DNA from: Beroe ovata
Taxonomy: Eukaryota; Ctenophora; Nuda; Beroida; Beroidae
DNA: 29,200 nucleotides
Reading direction: 5' to 3'
Assembly: GCA_946803715.1 (NCBI GenBank)
Contig: CAMPET010000012.1
Location: 422,886-452,085 of the forward strand
Position numbers and translations under genes: made by a program. The notes below the pieces were generated by a model, which saw only the letters and a list, made by a program, of their open reading frames with translations, was not told where the DNA came from and did no database searches. How positions within the stretch are numbered: the first letter of the stretch is position 1; each line of letters begins with the position of its first letter. Of the stretch, positions 1-11,100 are shown in pieces.

Positions 1-25
1 TGTGTGTGTGTGTGTGTGTGTGTGT
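1..25. repeat. (TG)n microsatellite at window edge
   Basis: Twelve to thirteen TG dinucleotides at the very start of the window; it may continue to the left. Confidence 0.95.
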
Positions 26-1200
26 CAAGGGGGGTGGAGCATGGTAGGTTATCAACGTTGGAGATACGTATCTCAAGCACCATAAAGTACACAAAATACT
101 GTGTTACTATACAGGGTACACAGCACTGTAGCGTACATTATGATACTTGATACACAGAAGATCACAAAGATCACTGAAATGCAGTATAAAATACGGTACT
201 ACGGCATACGTACACCGACAGATATCTACTTGAAAGGACAGCAGTACTGAGTTGTCAGGAGTTCGCTGTTCAGTATTCACACGGCACCCATTACATTACA
301 TGGAAAAAAGCGTTTCTTGAGAAAAATGAAAACTAGTGAATGAAAACTAGACACAACAACAATCCAAACTCGAAAGAACAGCAGGAGTCCAAACTCCAAG
401 GAACAATTACGAACACTGACAAGTGGTTCAAAACGATATAATGACCCAACCTTCCACCAAGATCTTCCACCAACTCCATAGTAGAGCAGGGTAGAGCAAA
501 CTTCGAATCGATATACAGGGTCTGTCCAGAATAAGTGGACATAAGTAATCGTCCGTATCTCAGCGTCTGTTTGGAGCTCGCATACCGTCGGAGGTTAAAA
601 CTTTACAACACTACTTTACACAATCAAATTTGAGAACTAAAGATGGTGTATGTCGCACTGAAACGGTTTTAACTCCCTAACAACGAATGTTTCATTTGTT
701 GCATCTGTGCGTTACCAGTAATTCCGAATTATATCGAAACACGACTGATATATTCAATTACTCTTGATTGAATGAAGCAAGAATGTACAACAAACCGTAC
801 AACTAAACTAACTTGGTAATTTGGCAAACCAATTCATTGATTGTGGAAGCACAGGCTATTCCCAATGTTTCGAATTCGGTTTATTCTTGATCTAAATAAA
901 TGGACTGGAATCAGGAATGTCACACATTGAGAGAATGTCATCAACAGAGACTATGTCATCCGAGTGAGGTGGTACAACTGCGTTGTGACAGTCAAACGTC
1001 ATGTGACAGAAGAACGGTGTCACGATGACCGTGTGTCATTGTCACTGTTATGTGAAAAACGTGATGATAGGCACGTTGTGTCAAGAACAATGTTTTGTCA
1101 TACTCCACATTGTGAGAATGAAGAAAATCGCACAATGTGTGTCACTGAATTGAACCGAATTTGAAATAAGTTTTACAGCGCTGAACTATCATATATTCTA

Positions 1201-1264
1201 TTCACGTGGTATCACGTGGTATCATTTGGTGTCACGTGGTATCACGTTGTGTCGAGTGGTGTCA
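1201..1264. repeat. 10-bp tandem repeat carrying CACGTG
   Basis: Six or so imperfect copies of a 10-bp unit close to TCACGTGGTA follow one another in register. At least three copies keep the perfect E-box palindrome CACGTG. It is a short minisatellite. Whether the E-boxes matter is unknown, since no gene start lies nearby. Confidence 0.7.
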
Positions 1265-1394
1265 CCTCATCTCAAGTAGAACCATTTAATATAATGACTC
1301 AGTAGGTAATACATGATCTTAAATCTGTACAATACCATATACCATAGGATTACAGCATGCAATATACATTGTACATGATAATATACAGTATACA

Positions 1395-1443
1395 TTATGG
1401 ATGTACATTGTATTGTACAATGTACATTGCATTGTACATCCAT
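1395..1443. repeat. Imperfect inverted repeat built from TGTACA-like words
   Basis: The left arm starts ATGGATGTACATTG and the right arm ends CATTGTACATCCAT. The arms are complementary over about 19 bases with three mismatches, with a short TGTACAATG-type centre. It can form a hairpin or cruciform. No transposon ends or target duplication could be recognised. Confidence 0.55.
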
Positions 1444-2080
1444 TCCTACTGAATATAGCATGCCCACAACTTAAGCATCCTTAAGTAGGTACATCTATTT
1501 CCATATTCTGTGAGTACACACATTAACACGTGTGTAACGCACAGTGTGCACATTGCACAACACCATATGACACAATGCAGATGGTATAATGTTACAGACA
1601 TGCTCCATAATTGTATTACACAGTAATAGAGCTATGTACCGGCTTAATTGATGCAAACTAATAAATTTAAACTAATAACTTCTTACTCAAAGTCTGTGTG
1701 TATGTCCCGTATTTAAAGTTTGCCGGATTAATGAGCGTATAATAGGGTAATGGAATAGGGGGATTCTACTACAGGGACAAGGGAACAGTAATAGAGAAAA
1801 TCTAAAGATCTTGAAATACTCTTGAAGGTTAGCCACCTCAAATGCATATAGTGACAGTCCATTTGTACCCCCCCGCTTGTCATCACTGATCATCTTTCCT
1901 AAACCCCACCCCTCGATGACAGAACCCTTTTGTGGTCAGAACCCCGTGGACCATAGATAACGAGATGAAACACCATATTCGGGTCAAAAACATCTCATCG
2001 GAATCGGAAAAAATACGGTACCAGAGATTTCAAAGTTTTCTGAAATAATTGGACAAGAATTGCTGCCGTCGTCAAAGCAT

Positions 2081-2153
<73 letters not shown>

Positions 2154-2154
2154 N
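2081..2154. repeat. 73-base poly-G run ending in N
   Basis: An uninterrupted run of 73 G is followed by a single N. This is very likely an assembly edge or a polymerase/sequencing artefact around a real G tract, so the sequence left and right of it may not be truly adjacent. Confidence 0.9.
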
Positions 2155-3099
2155 TGATAACGTCTTATGGGACGGCTCTCTAATAAGCTGAAGTGAAAAT
2201 GAATATAGTAAACTTACACACTCCGTTTCAACTTACTGTATGTAAACGTATTTTTAAGGTTGTCTGCTAGATATTAAATGAGGGATAATACTTATTTATT
2301 ACTAGGGGGTTTGTAGAATGTGTCAGATGTCTACAGACTACAATTAAACAATATACATACCTGGGTTTCAGTGATGGATTTCTTTATGTTGGTGAAATTA
2401 TCATAGCGGGAACAAAGTGGGCTGCCTTGTTGGTTCATTGATCACTTTGCATTCTCTTCTATTATCACATGTATGTTTGTCAGTCCATTCCTTATCTTAT
2501 AGCTAATTTCTGATAAGATTGCTGAATAGATCACCTAAATCATCTATGAGGTTATCAAAGTAAGTAGGTACTTATCAGCATATTTTTCAAAATATTTGTC
2601 AATTACAATTAAAATCAAGTTTTCAGATACCATAATCAGATAGGGCGGTCGGCGGGCTGTTATGCTGACTACCAAATTTCCTTTCTACAGCTATGGTACT
2701 ATAGGGACCTGCAAGTGGAGAGCATCATATAAACTTGCACACACACACACACACACCATGATATGACCATAAGAATGAATCACACAATGAATAGTTGGAA
2801 GCTGAAGACCCATAATCAATTTTCTAGATCAAGAATATGAAATTGAATTGCACCATCGCACCAGGGAATTAGGATTAAGTCCTGCTAGCAGGATGGCAAA
2901 ATAGTAATCCTATAATCATCCTATAATCATCTGCTTATTTCATAATTGCGTGCAAGTAAATTTATTTTCAGGGGTCTATCACTGAATATTGAATCTCTCT
3001 ATCATTGCGAAAAATCCAATTAAGACATAGAATTAAATAATGTAAAAAATAGTATACTATACTAATACAGCTTCTGAATACATTTGTGCACAGCAATAT

Positions 3100-3590
3100 C
3101 AGATATATATGCGCGCTTTGCATGTGCAAACGTTGCGCACCCCTCTTCTACTCAGTGAAATGAAAAGTCGTAGAAAGGAGACGCGCAGCTGCAGCGCGCG
3201 CGGAGTATTTGGGTCAGATCACGCAGCGCGGGAACAGTTTTGCACACAACGCATAGCTTAGCATTGAGAATTTTCAGATTTCATCTGACAACTTTTTTTT
3301 ACGCGCGCCTCCATCGATCAGGATCGCGATGAAGGCACGCGCGCCGCGCACGCGACCGCGCGACGCGAGAAACAGAGGTCAGATGGATTGTGACACTACG
3401 ACATTGTCATATTATACCTTGCATGTACCTTGCCGCGCGCTTTCGCCGAAAGCCAAAAAATGACGACATGAAGACGCGCGGGCCGCGCCGCGCGCGATTA
3501 ACAATTCAGGTACAGCACACACAATGATCAGGCACAGCACACACAAGCCGTGGCCTGGCGCGCGCTCGCTGCCTTATCATATTTTAATTT
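3100..3590. promoter_or_regulatory. CG-rich, CGCG-word-rich stretch upstream of SOD1
   Basis: In an otherwise AT-rich region, GCGCGC-type words recur about every 30-60 bases (for example near 3110, 3195, 3302, 3340, 3433, 3475-3498 and 3557). It ends about 430 bp before the SOD1 start codon. It could be a CpG-island-like promoter region or simple CG-rich sequence; the position is the only argument for a promoter. It includes a hairpin at 3302-3341. Confidence 0.35.
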
Positions 3591-4013
3591 GAGTTCGGTT
3601 TACCATAGCGAACTGCGAACTGGAACCTGAATCTTGCACTGCACTTCGTGGGAGACTCGATTCGGAGATTTCAAGGACTGTCAAACAAAGGATTCTTACA
3701 TCAGCGCGGCGGACGAGTCTTGCATCGCCAGACTAGGGCTGATATTAGAATGGTATTATAATGCCAAATTTCTATTTACATGTTGTGTTAAAAAATTGAA
3801 AAAAATAACAGTGGTATTTATGTTTTCTTTTAGTAGTATGGCGTTGAATATTGAGGGTTCATTAACATAATAGTTATCTTCTCATCTTAACAATAACAGC
3901 TAGTAAAAGGAATATGGGTGTATTATTTTATTCTATTTGATGAGATGAAATGTTAAATGTCTTGAAAAATCTTTTAAAGTATGTTTGAATTTGAGTATCA
4001 CAGTTAGTTCATA

Positions 4014-5213
4014 ATGAAAGCAGTGTGTGTTCTAAGAAATGATGAAGCCAAATTCGGGACTATTGAGTTTTCCCAGGAGAAAGAAGGAGCAGAAACAACA
4101 ATCTCAGTAAGTTTTCGGTGTCAACTACTCAAAGAAGATTTGAAAATATTTCTTGCTCCCATTTGGTGGTTTGAGAGTATTTGATCTTAGGGTTATAGTG
4201 AATGATATCATTATCATTTCAAGTGTGCCTTTCCAATTTGAAGAACTAGATTTTTCACAAAATTTACCTGTTAGGACTATTTCAACTTGAAAATCAAGAA
4301 ACGCTGTCATGTGATCAAACATGTTTGAGACCCATCCCCAGGTTAATGTGAACAATAAAGATCTTGAAAAAGGAGAGCATGGATTCCATGTCCATGAATT
4401 TGGTGACAACACAAATGGGTGTATTTCTGCTGGTCCCCATTTTAATCCATTTGGCAAGACTCATGGAGGACCAAGTGATCAGGTTTAAATGAAATGACAG
4501 AGGGCACTTTCCAACAAGCCCAACTAAACCATTCTTTTGGACTGTTCTAATCATCTAACTACAGGTGCGACATGTTGGCGATCTAGGAAACATCACAGTT
4601 GATGAAAATGGAAGCTGTACTGCTAGTTAGTCCAACTATATACTGTTCAAGACACATGTTTTTTCTTACATTTGATTCAGACACAAGGACAGAAATAATT
4701 TTGATGCTGACATCTATTTTTCAGTATTGAAAGATGGCCAAGTATCTCTTTTTGGTGAAAACTCAGTGATTGGCAGAACAATGGTCCTCCATAAGGGAGT
4801 TGATGACTTGGGAAGAGGTACTGACTTCTATCTATAATATCTATCTATGATATGCTCATGCTTTGAATGCTTTCCGGTATATGTGCACCTAGAACAAAAA
4901 AGGATGAATTGAAAAAGACATGAACTTCAGCATGTAGTTACACTCATCAGCATGTGGTAACACTCATATTACATGAAATAGTTTACTTTCAATGTATTAT
5001 GTGATCTTGTCGATCCTTTTAAGATCCATCAATTTTTGTTCCAAGTGTGCATACTGCATATACACGTTATAGATTAGATTTGATATCTTAATGTCAACTT
5101 GTATTTATGTCAAGTTGTATTTACTAGGTATTGGAGATAAAGCTGAAGAGTCAAAGAAGACAGGAAATGCTGGGGCCAGAGTGGCTTGTGGAATCATCGG
5201 AATATCCAAGTAA
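4014..5213 (+). CDS. SOD1: Cu/Zn superoxide dismutase
   Basis: Converts superoxide to hydrogen peroxide and oxygen in the cytosol. Five exons: 4014-4106, 4342-4482, 4565-4625, 4725-4817, 5128-5213. All introns are GT...AG and in phase, giving 157 aa, close to the usual ~154. Family residues are all visible: the copper ligands in [11 protein letters not shown], the disulfide Cys in NGC, the bridging His in GPHFNP, the zinc ligands in GGP and RHVGDLGN, the fourth copper His in [10 protein letters not shown], and the active-site Arg and second disulfide Cys in [11 protein letters not shown]. It has no signal peptide, so it is the cytosolic type. The start is the first ATG and gives the expected N-terminus (MKAVCVL). 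The gene converges on the F-box gene at its 3' end. A CG-rich region lies upstream. Confidence 0.96.
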
Positions 5214-5444
5214 AATTTTTTATCAAAAACTCGAATTTACAATGAGAACTCCATATTTGGTATATATTGCTCATGAACATGTGACCCTACTTCTCTACTT
5301 GTTGTTCAGATTGCAAATATCCAACTTGAATTACATTTCCAGCTTGAATCTTAAATAGGAAGGAGAATTTACTCCCTGGAGCAAGTGAATTTTTCTTCTG
5401 CTTTTTCTATGGTTCAATATTTTTGATGTTTTGAAAACCAATAA

Positions 5445-5450
5445 TTTATT
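5445..5450 (-). terminator. AATAAA poly(A) signal of the F-box gene
   Basis: TTTATT on the plus strand reads AATAAA on the minus strand, 113 bases past the F-box stop codon, in the space between the two convergent genes. Confidence 0.5.
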
Positions 5451-5562
5451 TACTTGTTTTGACAGAATCATTATTTCCACCCAATAACTATATTTATATT
5501 TAAACCCCAACTCATAAGATCAAATAATAGGGAAGGTACAAGTTGTTGTTGCAGGTTTTGCA

Positions 5563-6246
5563 TCAACTTTCATTGAGACTTCGTTTCCAAACATTAACAC
5601 TGAAGCTCGAATTAGAATTGCCCCTATGCTCACAAGGTTTCTGACACACAGTACGAAATTGACACAACTCTCCTTGTTTACCCCATTGCAATGTAACTTC
5701 ACAATCGTGTTCTGAGTTTGCGTCTATGACACATTGAACTGTCACTTGATCATCCTTGCAAGTGATCTCAAATAACCCTGTTTTCTTTAGTGGCCGCCCT
5801 AAATCGGGATGGGGCCGCCAAGTTGATGCAACTACGGATTTTCCACCTGCCATTAGCTTGACATCCAATAGACCTCCAAAAGGGTAATCATGTCGAACCC
5901 ATGTACCCAAAAGACAGCCATATTTAACTAGAATGTTCTTGTAAAACTGTTCAGCATGATGAAGAGGAAGTGCTAGGAGAGGTGAACCAAACTGACGAAG
6001 AGCTAAACTTCTCCAAACACTCTCGTATCGGCAAAGTGTGTTACTGTGGTGGCAGACTCTCTGCAACTCAGCCACTTCCCTGCCTGAATTCAGAAGATCA
6101 ATAATGTTACCCTTTCTATTAATACAAAAATGCAGCCGGGAAGAGGCAATGTCATGAGATATTGAATTTTTCAAATTCTTACCTGGCAAGTAAGAAATTA
6201 TGGTCAAAAGCAATTCTGTTGGAAGTTCCATGAGACTCATGCCCAT
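5563..6246 (-). CDS. F-box protein, FBXO31-like N-terminal part
   Basis: Probably a substrate adaptor of an SCF (Skp1-Cullin-F-box) ubiquitin ligase. The genomic frame is open for 227 aa, but it contains a likely 99-bp intron (minus strand, 6182 down to 6084). The donor follows CCAG and is GTAAG; the acceptor is TTCTGAATTCAG. Removing it gives LPTELLLTIISYLPG directly joined to REVAELQRVCHHSN, a normal uninterrupted F-box, and a 194-aa protein. Because 99 is a multiple of 3 and has no stop, retention would stay in frame. After the F-box, YKNILVKYGCLLGTWV...YPFGGLLDVKL resembles the segment after the F-box in FBXO31. The protein is much shorter than FBXO31 (over 500 aa) and lacks its C-terminal substrate/cyclin D-binding half. 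It may be a short relative, or later exons may have been missed. Confidence 0.75.
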   Translation of the reverse strand: MGMSLMELPTELLLTIISYLPGKNLKNSISHDIASSRLHFCINRKGNIIDLLNSGREVAELQRVCHHSNTLCRYESVWRSLALRQFGSPLLALPLHHAEQFYKNILVKYGCLLGTWVRHDYPFGGLLDVKLMAGGKSVVASTWRPHPDLGRPLKKTGLFEITCKDDQVTVQCVIDANSEHDCEVTLQWGKQGELCQFRTVCQKPCEHRGNSNSSFSVNVWKRSLNES

Positions 6247-7465
6247 GTTTATAGCTCCGTGTTATTGACAGGATATTATCCCCAAAACCTGTTGCACCAA
6301 ATGGTTGAATGGTTATGATCCTGGAACGAGTTAAGATACACAAGCTGTAGGCTTGTATCACGGCATTCACATGAAAGCGAAGCAGTTACTTGCAGCAACT
6401 ATAAGTCCTAAAGGCCAGAGTAATAATTACCAAGCCGCAGTTACGAAATCAATGGCACAGAACTGGTTAGAGGTCTCTCGTCTTTGTAATGAAGTTACAC
6501 TGGGTTGGGTTGGAGTAAGAGGAAGTAGGTGGTGATTGGAGAGGGATTTACTAAACGATTTTTATGACATAATCATACGTTTAAAACACATAATCATAAA
6601 CCTATAGAAATGGTGAGACAAATATCATACCTATAACAGAGATAAGTATCAATGAGAGTCAGTAATTGCTTCCCTTAGAGCATTGAGCAAGTATAATAAG
6701 GCTAGGTAGTATGTGTATGTGTGTACAAAATGTAATCACAGTGCTGAAGAACTGAAGAGTCCAGGATAGGCAGCGACTAAATTAGAGGTCATTATAATTA
6801 GGTAGATTAACAACATATACAGAATTCCTGGCGACTTTCTGATTTGCATGCATAATGCATTTCATTGGTCAAAACAGCAAAGCATGTGTGTATGAGAGAG
6901 AATTGACCTATCTGACAGTGGGCTGAGCGCTGTATACCAACACATTGCTACTCAAACTAAGGATAGATCTCTTTTGAAGTGACATGGTATGAAGTGATTG
7001 ATATGAATTGACATGATATGATAACAAAGACAAAAGGTAAAAAGAGATGACATGGTAAATTGTGTTTACTCATAAACAAAATGTGTGCAAAGTAACAATT
7101 TGCCTACAACGCTACCTACCCTTTTGACAAAAGATTGATCAAGCGACAAGTGTGAACAACAGTTTTGGAATATACATTGTACAAAAAAAAAGTAACACTA
7201 TCTGTCATCAACTACACAATGTGCAATCCATATTAAGCAAGTGTATGGTCCACACTGTAGCTCCAAGTCAGCGCTGTATCTTAGACATGCTTCATCACCA
7301 GGAGTCAGCATAATCACGACAAGATTTATTTATAATAGATTAGTTAACTAATACCTAGGTATCCTTAACTCGGAAACCACCTCACTTTGCAATGCGAGGT
7401 TGCCCCGATTTTCACAATTTCTAACACATTCTGTGAATGTCGTAGGATAGATCTCTAGCATCAAC
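6247..7465. other. Intergenic, divergent promoters
   Basis: This lies between the minus-strand F-box gene and the plus-strand small membrane protein gene. No conserved protein or RNA gene was seen on either strand. It should contain both promoters, but no clear TATA or initiator could be assigned. Confidence 0.5.
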
Positions 7466-7630
7466 ATGTCTGCCGGTGCCCTTGTCAAGAACCTAACTCA
7501 CTACCTGAAACCTATCCGTGAGGTTGTGATTATGGCACCTGTTATTTACTACGGCCTCTCCAAGGTCCAAGTCGTCCAGAAGAGTGAGTTTTGGTATGGC
7601 ACCAATGGTGCCAATGGTCCAAAAAAGTAA
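7466..7630 (+). CDS. Small single-pass membrane protein, possibly ATP synthase 6.8 kDa proteolipid-like
   Basis: A 54-aa frame from the ATG at 7466 (MSAGALVKNLTHYLKP...) to TAA at 7630. It has a short basic N-terminus, KN-x5-KP, then one hydrophobic segment (VVIMAPVIYYGL, about residues 20-31) and a polar lysine-ending tail. The KN-x5-KP spacing before one membrane helix resembles the mitochondrial ATP synthase 6.8 kDa proteolipid (MP68/ATP5MJ); other small inner-membrane subunits are possible. An alternative 3' end exists: a GTGAGT donor at 7584 and a strong TTCTTTGCAG acceptor at 7932 would replace the last 15 aa with a frame ending at the AATAAA at 8008. The start context and downstream poly(A) signal support a real small gene; identity is uncertain. 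Confidence 0.5.
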   Translation: MSAGALVKNLTHYLKPIREVVIMAPVIYYGLSKVQVVQKSEFWYGTNGANGPKK

Positions 7631-8007
7631 CATTGCTTGCGCTGTACAGAGGCACAGACGAATTCAAATTGCTGTAATTTATTATTCGCATATAGCTAAA
7701 TGAAACTCATCCCAAAGTCAGAGCCTCACCAATTATATTTTTCAGAAGAGTAGTAGAACGTTATCACCTGTGATCTCGTCACCTGTGACGCCTTGGAATG
7801 GTTGTTTGTGGTCAAATTCTCCAGGGAACTTATTTATTTATTACTGTCATTAATTAGGCTTTTACTTAGATTAGGCGGTGCCCACCTAGAAGGTATCATT
7901 ATATTAAGTGTTCTGTGTTGTGTTCTTTGCAGAGGGTACTACCTATGAGTCAATAGTAATGTTATCAAGTCTTAGTCCATGCAATTGTATCTTGTACGCG
8001 TTTATAG

Positions 8008-8013
8008 AATAAA
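8008..8013 (+). terminator. AATAAA poly(A) signal of the small membrane protein gene
   Basis: AATAAA lies about 380 bases after the 54-aa frame and 170 bases before the MFS start codon. Confidence 0.55.
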
Positions 8014-8182
8014 ACTCTTTGTAAAATTAACTCTCTCCTTTCTCCCGATTTTATGTACGTTAATTCCTTTCATGACAGAACCAAATCAGAATCATTTGAT
8101 TTTCCTGTAAAACCACCCAAATTCTAACTCACGGATATCCAGTGGTTGTATCTGGGTTGATCCCAGTGAAAAAGCGACCATC

Positions 8183-11100
8183 ATGTCAACATCACTGCTG
8201 AGTGTACTGCGGCACTCCTGCAGACCTCTGCCCCTCTACTCCGTGTGCAATGGGTCGTGGAGTGGGTTCAATCCCACCTCAGCCCCCCTCTCCGCTCCTC
8301 TCCACCACTCTCTCCCTCCCTCCTACCAGCAAAGCAGATCTCTCTCACTATCGTCAATTTTCTCTCCGGAGAAAAGCGTGGCTAAACCAGAATTCACCAA
8401 CCGATGGGCCATGCTAGTGCCAGCTTTTCTCACTCACCTTTGCATTGGTGAGAAACAATCTAACCTTGTCTGTTATGGTTTCATTGAAACCCAGTCCCCA
8501 ATTCCTTTACACACCGTTTTCCAGGTGCCCCGTATGCATGGTCGGTCATGTCTGGCACATTGACACGAGAAATGGGGTTTGTATGCTCGGCGGCTGATGA
8601 CTGGTCCATGGCGTCAGCTACTGCGCCAATGGGGATCCTATTCGCTTTCCACGGTATCTCGGCTGCTTTGGCAGGAAAGTGGCAGATGAAAGTGGGACCT
8701 CAGGCGGCTATTGCTGCCGCCTCGCTGTGTTTTGGTGGTGGTTTTCTGTTGTCCGCCGCAGGAGTGGCTACACACAACATTGGTCTCGTCTACTTGGGCT
8801 ATGGTTTATTCAGTGGAATCGGTCTAGGGTTGTCTTATACCCCGCCAATTCAGACTCTTATTGAGTGGTTTCCTGATCGAAAGGGGCTTGCTTCCGGTAT
8901 GACCATCATGGGCTTCGGCTCTGGCGCTCTGTTATTTGCTCCAGCTGCTAATGCTCTTCTAGATAAGTTTCAGTAAGTATTGAAGTATTGAGATGCAGCA
9001 TTCCCGATGATTCATGATCGGCGATTGCGAAGCACTTCTACTGAATGTCTACATTCGACAACAGCCATCATTCTTCTTCAGTACGTTACCAACATACCTG
9101 GGTTCCACTATTCAGACAGTGACGGAACAAGGTCGATTGTTTGCGGAGGTTGGTGGTAAGATGGTGGAAGTTGTGTATGCTAATGCTGCTGACCTGGCCA
9201 AGCTTTCAGTGTCAGGACTACAGGAGGGATTCTATGTTGTGGGGTCGGGCGACACTGGTAAGTGGAAAAGAAGTCATCGTGTTTAATCTTGTAGTTGTGT
9301 TACATGCAGCTGCAAAATTGAACACTGATACCCTTTCATTATATGATAATAGATCCATTAATATGAGTTTTGCACTGATTTTTAAGTTTTTTTTCGACAA
9401 AATATGATTGTTTGATTGTTCAGGCGCTGCCATGACCCTTGCCACTATTGGAGTTGGCTATACAGCAATCATGATGATGTCAGCTCTAGGGTTGCAGAAA
9501 CCCCATCCCTCCTACAAACCCCCTATCTCTGCAACGGCAGCAGCCCCGGCCCAGTCTGCGCTGAACGTCCATACAGACCACATGTTTAAACTACCCCAGT
9601 TCTATGCCCTGGGCTCTGTACTGGTTGTTGTCGCTTCTGGTGGTAAGTTATCTCTCAATTATCATTACTGTCACCTCGACAAGGTGCGTGATAAGTCGTC
9701 CTCACCACCTATGCTACTATTCCAGGCATGGGCCTCATTGGGTGTGCCAAGCCCCTTATGTCAGAAGTTTTCTCGGGGGCTCTCCCTCAACTAGTGACAG
9801 CCGCCTTCGCATCTTCCTTCATCCTCATGCTGAGTGTGGGGAACCTCGGCGGCCGTCTCGCGTGGGCAGCAATCTCCGACAAGATAGGCCGCCCAGCAAC
9901 TTTCCACATCTTCACATTTGGTAGTATCGCTATCTACGCAGCTCTGCCTACCATAGTGAAGCAGGTTATAGAGACACAGAGTGCGGGCTCTCTGGCTCTG
10001 TTCTGTGGGCTGAGTGTGGCTGCTATCTCCATGTTTGGCGGGGTTTACTCAATTCTACCCGCATACGAGAGTGATCTTTTCGGGACAAAGTATGTTGGTG
10101 CCAACCACGGGAAAATGCTACTTTTCAGTAGTACTGCCGCCCTGCTTGGTCCCAGCATCTTCCTTTACTTGCGGGCCATCTCGGAGAAGGTAAGGAAACT
10201 CTAAACTCAGACTGGAATTCTGCTGTGAAACTTGTAATTTGTATACCTTCATGATCCTTCCCTTGTTTAGGCTGCTATCACGGATCTTCTCGGAAAAATC
10301 GATCCTGCTGCATTTCATGACAAATTCGGCTCCGATGTAAGCACTGTGGATGCTCTGATCGAAGCAAAGACAGTCACCGTTGCTAAACTTATGGAGATCG
10401 CCCCTTCAGGAGTGGTGGACCCAACACCTTTCCTCTATGACTCCAGTTTTTACTGTGTCGCAGCCGCAATAGGTAAGTAGAATTATATCATGATCTATCA
10501 ACAAGTTTATGGTGGGCGTTCGCCGTTCAGTGACCCACTAACCCATTTATAATTGGTGATAAAGCTGGATGATTGGTGATAAAGCTGGATAATTGGTGAT
10601 AAAGCTGGAGATTTGTACAGAGCCGTAGTTTCATAATTTCATGGAATGGGGTAATTTTTAATATGAACAACCGCCTATTTAGTCATACTTCATAGAAAGG
10701 GAAGTCAAATTGCTTGTTCTACTGATTCTACAATCTTTCCAACAGTTTCAAAAAACCTTTAAGGCCTTAGGAGTTAGGGGGTCTTATCCTTTCTTCGATT
10801 TGTCAATTGTCCGCAATGTCAGTATTTCTAATTTCCATAGCGACACAGAGATGAAGGGAAGAGCCCTGTCATATTGTCCATTGACCACATAACGTTATTT
10901 CCTAGATACCCAATGAGAAGGCAAGGGCACCAAGTTGGACGACTCATCAATAAAACAATTACTACTAGGATATCGTCATCTAATGTACTGTAATAGCATA
11001 ATAGTGATAGGTAATAATGAAATATCGGGTATCAATCATCCGCCCTCTCTTTGTTAAATGCGTCAGTTGGTTCTTCTCCTTCTCCTTCGCCTTCTACTTC

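Larger units (their letters stand above)
26..3099. other. No recognisable gene
   Basis: I read both strands and see no conserved protein segment. The open frames here are short and of low complexity. The stretch holds a 10-bp tandem repeat, an imperfect inverted repeat, a long G run ending in an N and a short CA run near 2739-2756, listed separately or mentioned here. Between about 910 and 1150 the pentamers TGTCA/TGACA are unusually frequent, but I cannot attach a function to this. Confidence 0.6.

Noticed and set aside
4125-4554. Minus-strand frames of 79-110 codons over SOD1
   Set aside because: They are antisense to well-supported SOD1 exons and have no domain likeness.
8262-8276. GGGTTCAATCCCA, like a tRNA B box
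   Set aside because: It lies in MFS exon 1 and no acceptor stem, D or anticodon arm can be built around it.
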